The translations under genes and the position numbers were made by a program. From Acidobacteriota bacterium (GTDB lineage Bacteria; Acidobacteriota; UBA4820; DSQY01), in the NCBI GenBank assembly GCA_021814355.1, contig JAKAIJ010000023.1, positions 1 to 18,097 of the forward strand: a stretch of DNA of 18,097 nucleotides, read 5' to 3'. Below, in pieces: positions 13,668-18,097 of this stretch; the first letter of the stretch is position 1; the number at the start of each line of letters is the position of its first letter. The notes beneath the pieces were generated by a model that saw only the letters and a list, made by a program, of their open reading frames with translations, did not search any database and was not told where the DNA came from.

Positions 13668-14966
13668 CTACCAGCCCAACCGAAGGTCAACCTGAAAGAG
13701 CTTGTCCGTCCCGACGGCATTGAGAGGATCGGTCGTCCTCTGGTCGGTGTACTGGGCCCGCACCCTGGCGTTGCCGCGCTTGGTGAGCGTCTTCTGGACT
13801 CCGACGGACCAGACCCGCGTGTAGGTGGAGCCCACGTCTCCGTCCAGGCTCTCGTTCATCCGGTCGTAGCGGGCCATCGCGACGAGGCCCGTCCGGAAAT
13901 AGTAGTTCACCTCGCCGTAGTAGCTGCGGCTGTCGTAGTTCACCGTGTTCAGATCGGTGGAATTCCACTGCCAGTCGTCGCGCCCCCGCATGTACCCGCC
14001 GATCACGTCGAGCTTATCGAAGAAGAGGTAGTTGGCGCAAAGCGCCCAGCGGCGGATCGCCGGGTAGTACATGAACTCGTCGGGCGTCCCCATGTTCTGA
14101 ATCTGATATTTCTTGCCCTGGAACGCCATGAACGAGACGCCCGCGTCGGGACCGAACAGGTAATCCACCTGGAACCACACGTCCTTGGAGTTCTTCGTGG
14201 ACCCTTGCGTGATCTCGCTCCCGTCGGGGTTCAGGCCGTTGGTGACTTTGAGCGTCAGGCCGACGATGTTTTTGTAGTAGTTGGACGACCACGTGTAGCC
14301 GACCGCGACCCCCACGGGAGCTTGATCGAAGGTGAAGTTGTTCGGGTCGCTCGCGGTGAACATCAGCGGCCCGTCGTTGAAGAGACCGAGGGGATCGGAC
14401 CCGCGGAACCCCTCCGTCTCCTGAAGGTGCATCTTGCCCGCCTTGGCGAAATAGCTGTTGGTGACCTTTCCTGCCGTGTACTGGACGACGGCCGTTTCGA
14501 GACCGTTCTCGCCATCCTCGTAGAGCTTGAACTCGCCCAGATAGGAGAAATTGGATTCCGGAACGGCCCCCGCGAAGAAGAGGAGCGCGTTGTCGAGGTT
14601 AAAGCTGCTGTAGCTCGTGGACGGCTCCCCGTCGGCGGCGGTTCGATCCACGGTGAAGCTCGTCTGGACGGCGAGGGCGGCCGAGTTCGTGAGGCTCCAA
14701 GGAATGTTTTTGTCGAGGTCCTCGATGCGCGGCGCCGGCTTGCCTTCCTCGAGGTCCGGGGGCATCCGGTATCCGAGGCGCTTAAACAGGTAGCCGGTCT
14801 TGTTCAGCCTCGGAAAGACCGTGTGGCACGTGAAGCACTTGACGTTGTACTTTCGCGCGAACGCGGGGATCGCCTGCGGGGAGGGCGTCAAGACCAAGAG
14901 CCCCGCCGCCGCGACGAAAGCCGCACCGATCCAACGTATCGTCCAAGTTCTCCGTCCCTTTTTCAT
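13668..14966 (-). CDS. Cyc2-like outer-membrane monoheme cytochrome-porin
   Basis: Predicted fused cytochrome-porin of 432 aa. A signal peptide (1-32, cleavage near SPQA) is followed by one heme motif, CFTCH (44-48), in the setting PAFARKYNVKC...FPRLN...FKRLGYRMPP. The rest (about 90-432) is alternating amphipathic strands rich in Tyr, Trp and Gly, with Asp/Asn/Gly turns, ending in LFQVDLRLGW. A terminal aromatic residue is the usual sign for outer-membrane barrel insertion. This layout, one heme plugged at the head of a barrel of about 16 strands, is that of Cyc2, the outer-membrane iron oxidase of iron-oxidising bacteria, though many homologues have unknown substrates. ATG 14966 has GGAGGAG five bases upstream. 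A sigma-54 promoter lies about 50 bases before it. It is the first gene of the electron-transfer operon. Confidence 0.82.
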   Translation of the reverse strand: MKKGRRTWTIRWIGAAFVAAAGLLVLTPSPQAIPAFARKYNVKCFTCHTVFPRLNKTGYLFKRLGYRMPPDLEEGKPAPRIEDLDKNIPWSLTNSAALAVQTSFTVDRTAADGEPSTSYSSFNLDNALLFFAGAVPESNFSYLGEFKLYEDGENGLETAVVQYTAGKVTNSYFAKAGKMHLQETEGFRGSDPLGLFNDGPLMFTASDPNNFTFDQAPVGVAVGYTWSSNYYKNIVGLTLKVTNGLNPDGSEITQGSTKNSKDVWFQVDYLFGPDAGVSFMAFQGKKYQIQNMGTPDEFMYYPAIRRWALCANYLFFDKLDVIGGYMRGRDDWQWNSTDLNTVNYDSRSYYGEVNYYFRTGLVAMARYDRMNESLDGDVGSTYTRVWSVGVQKTLTKRGNARVRAQYTDQRTTDPLNAVGTDKLFQVDLRLGW

Positions 14967-14971
14967 GGCCG

Positions 14972-14978
14972 CTCCTCC
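14972..14978 (-). promoter_or_regulatory. Strong ribosome binding site for the cytochrome-porin
   Basis: GGAGGAG on the minus strand, five bases before ATG 14966. It selects this start over an in-frame ATG farther upstream, which would lack a signal peptide at its N-terminus. Confidence 0.75.
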
Positions 14979-15016
14979 ATCCCGCAAGGCATGCCTGCGT
15001 GACCAGGCGCACCCAC

Positions 15017-15032
15017 CGCATGGAGCGTGCCA
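15017..15032 (-). promoter_or_regulatory. Sigma-54 (-24/-12) promoter of the electron-transfer operon
   Basis: On the minus strand the sequence reads TGGCACGCTCCATGCG. The -24 element TGGCACG is a perfect consensus match. The invariant GG and GC are separated by exactly ten bases, and the -12 element ATGCG keeps the T-G-C core. Transcription would start near 15006, giving a leader of about 40 bases before the cytochrome-porin ATG. The gene just upstream encodes a sigma-54 activator, which supports the call. Confidence 0.72.
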
Positions 15033-15113
15033 ACGCTGGAAGACCTGAAAACTCTTGGGCTTCAACGATGTCCGGTACCGATGCTGGGGAATCCATTCCT
15101 CAGGCCGATTACG

Positions 15114-15126
15114 GGCATCGGATGCC
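15114..15126. promoter_or_regulatory. Perfect palindrome, candidate activator binding site
   Basis: GGCATC-G-GATGCC is a perfect inverted repeat with six-base arms. It is centred about 114 bases upstream of the predicted sigma-54 transcript start, where enhancer-binding proteins usually bind. One arm sequence (GCATCGG) recurs inverted at 15078-15084 as CCGATGC, possibly an extra half-site. Confidence 0.45.
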
Positions 15127-15197
15127 ACGACCGCGACGAAAACCTGCAAATCCATGTCCACAAAGACTTTGCCGACGCAAGGGCCGCCGTGTAGAAT

Positions 15198-16568
15198 CTA
15201 TTCCTCACTTCGAGAACCGGGTATCCTGCGAAGCATGGCGTAGAAGGTCTTGCGGTCCACGCCGGCCTCGCGGGCCGCCGCACTCACGTTTCCCCCGCAC
15301 CGCACCAGAACGGCCCTGGCGTAGCCGGCCTCGAAGCTCTCCAGATACGCCTCCCGCGCCGCGCGCCAGGCCAGGCGGCTGAGGTCGCCCTTCTGAGATC
15401 CTCCCGACGCCGACGACTTCACGTCCCCGGCGTCGAGGAGCCCCCCGTCTTCCCGCAGGACGACCAGCCGCTCGACCAGGTTCTTGAGCTCGCGCACGTT
15501 GCCCGGCCAGGCCCTTTCCAAGAGCGCGCCGTAAAAGGCCGGGGAAGCCGAAAGGCTCTTGCCGTACCGCCGGGAGTACCGCTGGAGGAAGAAGCGGGCC
15601 AGGGCGGCAATGTCTTCGGGACGGTCCCTCAGCGGCGGGAGATTCAGGCTCACGACGGCCAACCGAAAGAAGAGCTCCTCCCGGAACCCCTGCGCCCGGA
15701 CCTTCTCCTGCAGGTCCTGATTGGTCGCGCAGACGATGCGGCAGTCCACGCGCCGGGAGGCGAGACCCCCGACCGGCCGCACCTCCCGCTCCTCCACGAA
15801 GCGGAAGAGCCGGGCCTGCCCGTCGAGGGGAAGATCGCCGATCTCGTCGAGAAAGAGGGTTCCTCCGCCGGCGGATTCGATCAGGCCCCTCTTGGGCGCG
15901 ACCGCCCCCGTGAAAGCGCCCTTCTCGTGGCCGAACAGCTCGCTCTCCACGAGCGACGAAGGGAGGGCCGTGCAGTCAATGGGGACGAACGGGCCCGCGC
16001 GGCGCGGGCTGCGGCCGTGGATCCAGCGCGCCAGGACCTCTTTCCCCGTGCCGCTCTCTCCGGTGATGAGCACCGTGGCGTCCGAGGCCGCGGCCTGCCG
16101 CGCCTTCTCCATTTCGGCCGCCATCCGGGGGCTGCGGCTCTCCAGCGCATCGGCCTCGCCCAGCGCCTCCAGGCGCCCCTTGAGGTCCTCCGCCTCCCGC
16201 TTCGCCTCCCGGTGGGCCAGGGCGCGCTGAACGGCTAGCAGCAGGTCCTCGCGCCGGAAAGGCTTCCGGAGGTAGTCGAACGCCCCGTTCCGCATGGCGA
16301 GGACCGCGCCCTCGACCGAGCCGTAGGCCGTGAGAAAGATCACCGGAACGGCGGGGTACGCGGCGTGAATCCGCGCGAAGACCTCCTCCCCGGAGAGTTC
16401 GGGCATTCGGATGTCCAAGAGGACCGCGTCGGGAGGAGACGCTTCCGCGGCCCTGAGGCCCTCCAAGGAATTGGTGAAGGCTTCTATTCGGACGCCGGGC
16501 CGGTCCAGAAGGCGCCGGATGTTCTCGCCCATGGCGGGTTCGTCGTCGAAGACGAAGACGGTGCTCAC
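15198..16568 (-). CDS. NtrC-family sigma-54-dependent response regulator
   Basis: Two-component transcription activator of 456 aa. The receiver domain (1-120) has the acidic pair Asp8-Asp9, phosphoacceptor Asp52 in LLDIRMPE, Thr80 and Lys102. A helical linker leads to the AAA+ domain (about 143-375). It carries Walker A GESGTGKE (170-177), the sigma-54-contacting GAFTGA loop (218-223), Walker B GTLFLDE (236-242) and an R-finger region near FREELFFRL. The Fis-type helix-turn-helix is at about 425-446 (GGNVSAAAREAGVDRKTFYAML). All key residues are intact. The GTG start overlaps the kinase stop as GTGA. It lies immediately upstream of, and in the same direction as, the cytochrome operon with its sigma-54 promoter, so control of that operon is the likely job. 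Confidence 0.96.
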   Translation of the reverse strand: MSTVFVFDDEPAMGENIRRLLDRPGVRIEAFTNSLEGLRAAEASPPDAVLLDIRMPELSGEEVFARIHAAYPAVPVIFLTAYGSVEGAVLAMRNGAFDYLRKPFRREDLLLAVQRALAHREAKREAEDLKGRLEALGEADALESRSPRMAAEMEKARQAAASDATVLITGESGTGKEVLARWIHGRSPRRAGPFVPIDCTALPSSLVESELFGHEKGAFTGAVAPKRGLIESAGGGTLFLDEIGDLPLDGQARLFRFVEEREVRPVGGLASRRVDCRIVCATNQDLQEKVRAQGFREELFFRLAVVSLNLPPLRDRPEDIAALARFFLQRYSRRYGKSLSASPAFYGALLERAWPGNVRELKNLVERLVVLREDGGLLDAGDVKSSASGGSQKGDLSRLAWRAAREAYLESFEAGYARAVLVRCGGNVSAAAREAGVDRKTFYAMLRRIPGSRSEE

Positions 16569-17599
16569 GGGTTACCCCCGTCACCGGGCGCGGCCCCGAC
16601 GAACCAGTGGTACGGCTGCTCGCGCGTGAAGCGCGCGGGAGGCACTTCGACCACGAACCGCGCGCCCCCCGACGCGCCGGGCTCGTGCCGAATCGCGCCG
16701 TCGTACACGAAGAGCAGGCTCGCCACGATGAAGAGGCCGAGCCCCGACCGCTGCATCCCTCCCCCCCGCGAGACGAACGGCTCGAAAAGGTGGGACACGA
16801 CGGCCGGAGGAATCCCCGGCCCGTTGTCCTCCACCTCGAAGGTCACGACAGAGCGCGCGGGCTGCCCCCCGCGAAGCCTCACCCACACCTTGGCTTCCGC
16901 GGTCCCCTTGAGGGCCTGCAGCGCGTTGGAGACCAAGGCGCGCAGCACCTCCTCCACGACGTGGGACGGCAAGTTGACGCGCGGGGCGTCGGCGCGCTCG
17001 AAGACGATCTCGGCTCCCTGTTGCTCGGCCACGGCTCGCAACGAGCCGGCCACCTTCTGGATGGCGTCCGCCAAGACCGCGGGTTCGAAGGGGCCCTCGC
17101 TCTTGGCTTTCTGAAGGGCGGGAAGGAGCGTGGAAGCGATCTTCTCGATGTAGCGAGCCTCGGCGAGGATCTGAGAGAGGTCGCTGCACAGCGGGGCGTC
17201 CTTCCGGCGCTCGTCCAGGAGAACCTCGACGCGGCCGATTAGGATTCCCAGAGGATTGTTGACCTCGTGGAGAAAGCCCGCCACGAACTGCCCCAGAAGC
17301 GCCAGCTGGTGCGCCAGTCGGGCCTGCTGGTCGGCGGCGGAGAGCTCCTCGCGCAGGCGCCGCGTCCGCAGCCGGAGCGTTTCGTAGAGCTGGGCGGCAC
17401 GCGCGGCCTCGTCCTCCGCCTGAGCGGCCCGCCTCGCATGCTCTCTGGCCCTCCGCCGAGCCAGGATCGCGGCGGGCAGGGGAGCGAGAAGGAAGAGCGC
17501 CGTCCAGAGACACCCGCGGGCGACGGTTCCGGAAACGGCCGCCCACACGAGCCCCGCGAGGGGCACGACCCACAGGCCCCACAGCAGCGAGAGAATCAC
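16565..17599 (-). CDS. Membrane sensor histidine kinase
   Basis: Kinase partner of the sigma-54 response regulator, 344 aa. Two helices (about 3-22 and 31-47) enclose only about eight periplasmic residues. A charged coiled coil (48-98) then leads to the HisKA segment with His111 in HEVNNPLGIL. The ATPase domain has the N box around VSNALQAL, the G1 box VEDNGPGIP and the G2 box RSGLGLFIV. There is no PAS, GAF, HAMP or large periplasmic sensor domain, so the signal must be sensed in or near the membrane, for example through the quinone pool (inference). The start is GTG 17599: an in-frame stop lies about 45 bases upstream and no other start codon lies between. Its ribosome site is weak. The stop overlaps the regulator GTG. 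Confidence 0.93.
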   Translation of the reverse strand: MILSLLWGLWVVPLAGLVWAAVSGTVARGCLWTALFLLAPLPAAILARRRAREHARRAAQAEDEAARAAQLYETLRLRTRRLREELSAADQQARLAHQLALLGQFVAGFLHEVNNPLGILIGRVEVLLDERRKDAPLCSDLSQILAEARYIEKIASTLLPALQKAKSEGPFEPAVLADAIQKVAGSLRAVAEQQGAEIVFERADAPRVNLPSHVVEEVLRALVSNALQALKGTAEAKVWVRLRGGQPARSVVTFEVEDNGPGIPPAVVSHLFEPFVSRGGGMQRSGLGLFIVASLLFVYDGAIRHEPGASGGARFVVEVPPARFTREQPYHWFVGAAPGDGGNP

Positions 17600-17821
17600 G
17601 TCGCAGAACGAACCGTCGGGAACGAGAGGTTCCGGCGTGTGGGTCTCCTATCTCCCCCCTCGTGAAGAAACGCTTGAGTGCCCCCTCGAGCTTCCCTTTC
17701 ATCTCCTCTAGCAGGCTAGGGGAAGCGTCTCTTCCGTTCTTCGAGGGGCGTAGGCGCCTTCGGGCATATTATAATTATAATTTTGGGCGAACGATTTTCT
17801 CTTCCCCGCGCGCTCCATATA
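17600..17821. other. Leader region before the kinase gene, with AT-only tract
   Basis: No gene is visible here. Bases 17766-17784 are a 19-base run of only A and T in otherwise very GC-rich DNA. They contain two back-to-back TATAAT hexamers on either strand, so the run could hold the -10 region of a promoter for the kinase gene about 170 bases away or for a gene beyond the window. No convincing -35 box was found. A short near-palindrome CCTCTAGC-AG-GCTAGGGG lies at about 17705-17722. It includes CTAGCAGGCT, the end sequence of the palindromic repeat family seen at 231 and 2655. Confidence 0.4.
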
Positions 17822-17845
17822 TCTCCTGAAGCGGGCATTCTACGA

Positions 17846-18074
17846 GCCGGGAGGCGCTCCCAGCGGAAGCCCGGCGGCGTCCCTCATCTCCCAGAAGCCA
17901 CCTCCCGGCAGTAGAGCCTCCGGTGGTCCGCCTCCAGCGGACACCCGCCGTCGCGTCGCGACCGCTCCCCGGAGGGGGCGTCGGCCCGCCCCCTCCGGCG
18001 CTCGCTCCGCTCGCTGCCATCCCCTGCCCTCACGCGAGCGGCCCTCCGTCGTGGGGGACCTTCCCGTCCCCCAC
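17846..18074. repeat. Cluster of perfect hairpins, no gene recognised
   Basis: This terminal stretch lacks a credible coding frame and is full of inverted repeats. GGGAG/CTCCC flank GCG around 17850-17862, nested in GCCGGG/CCCGGC. GTCCGC (17926-17931) pairs with GCGGAC (17937-17942). GTCGCG-T-CGCGAC lies near 17950-17962. CCGGAGGGGGCG (17969-17980) pairs perfectly with CGCCCCCTCCGG (17987-17998) around a six-base loop. GTGGGGGAC (18051-18059) pairs with GTCCCCCAC (18066-18074), also around six bases. Such density suggests a REP-type cluster, an attenuator or a structured RNA. No T-run follows any of them. The window ends at 18097 without a further feature. Confidence 0.45.
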
Positions 18075-18097
18075 ACCCCCCGCTCTGCGGCGGTTTC

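Noticed and set aside
11274..15002. A continuous plus-strand open frame of more than 1,200 codons antisense to the electron-transfer operon
   Set aside because: It mirrors six well-recognised minus-strand genes and crosses their boundaries. Its translation has no recognisable domain. Long antisense frames are expected at this GC content and codon bias.
15145..15160. A second possible sigma-54 site on the minus strand (TGG...TTGCA with correct GG-N10-GC spacing)
   Set aside because: The -12 part is perfect but the -24 part matches only in TGG. The site at 15017-15032 is stronger in the -24 element and better placed. It might be a minor second promoter.
15161..15171. Palindrome CAAAGACTTTG upstream of the cytochrome-porin gene
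   Set aside because: Arms of only five bases and no repeat elsewhere in the gap; not enough to call an operator.
17775..18076. Short minus-strand frames of 78-81 codons at the end of the window
   Set aside because: They run through a hairpin cluster, are Gly/Arg/Pro-rich and show no motif, signal or convincing ribosome site.

Overview
The window is GC-rich DNA from a diderm bacterium. The evidence for two membranes is an outer-membrane beta-barrel with a Sec signal and a terminal aromatic residue, plus several periplasmic c-type cytochromes. Gene style (sigma-54 two-component control, multiheme cytochromes, GTG starts, tight ATGA/GTGA overlaps) fits Acidobacteriota or a Desulfobacterota/Myxococcota-like lineage. 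The sequence alone does not fix the phylum.

Left part, plus strand (about 1-6180). An intergenic palindromic repeat (91-231) precedes the ribosome-assembly GTPase gene der. A membrane fatty-acid desaturase-like gene follows and ends in a second copy of the same repeat family (2655-2710). Next comes a compact, uncharacterised group: a six-helix membrane protein with two DUF3592-like repeats and a predicted arrestin-like tail, a small protein resembling that tail and coupled by a GTGA overlap, and a small P-loop ATPase. An RluA-family pseudouridine synthase closes this block and faces a convergent gene set.

Right part, minus strand (6211-17599), read from high to low coordinates. A membrane histidine kinase and an NtrC-type sigma-54 response regulator overlap by GTGA. 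The 231-base gap after the regulator holds a very good -24/-12 promoter (15017-15032) and a perfect 6+1+6 palindrome about 110 bases upstream of the predicted transcript start. The promoter leads into six genes: a Cyc2-like outer-membrane cytochrome-porin, a small monoheme cytochrome, a GltD-like flavin/NAD(P) oxidoreductase with a 2[4Fe-4S] tail, a Rieske protein, a fused cytochrome b and a hexaheme cytochrome c. The last three overlap by ATGA. A PP2C/SpoIIE-type phosphatase with its own sigma-70-like promoter and a class I methyltransferase follow.

How the genes may work together (inference): the six genes spell a continuous electron path from the cell surface through the periplasm to the quinone pool and the cytoplasmic pyridine nucleotides. 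Direction is not set by sequence. It could be inward (oxidation of an extracellular donor such as Fe(II), with reverse electron flow to NAD(P)H) or outward (respiration to an extracellular acceptor). The adjacent sigma-54 two-component pair is the obvious regulator.

The last ~500 bases hold no recognisable gene. They contain an AT-only 19-mer and a dense cluster of perfect hairpins. No tRNA, rRNA, CRISPR, transposase or phage gene was seen.
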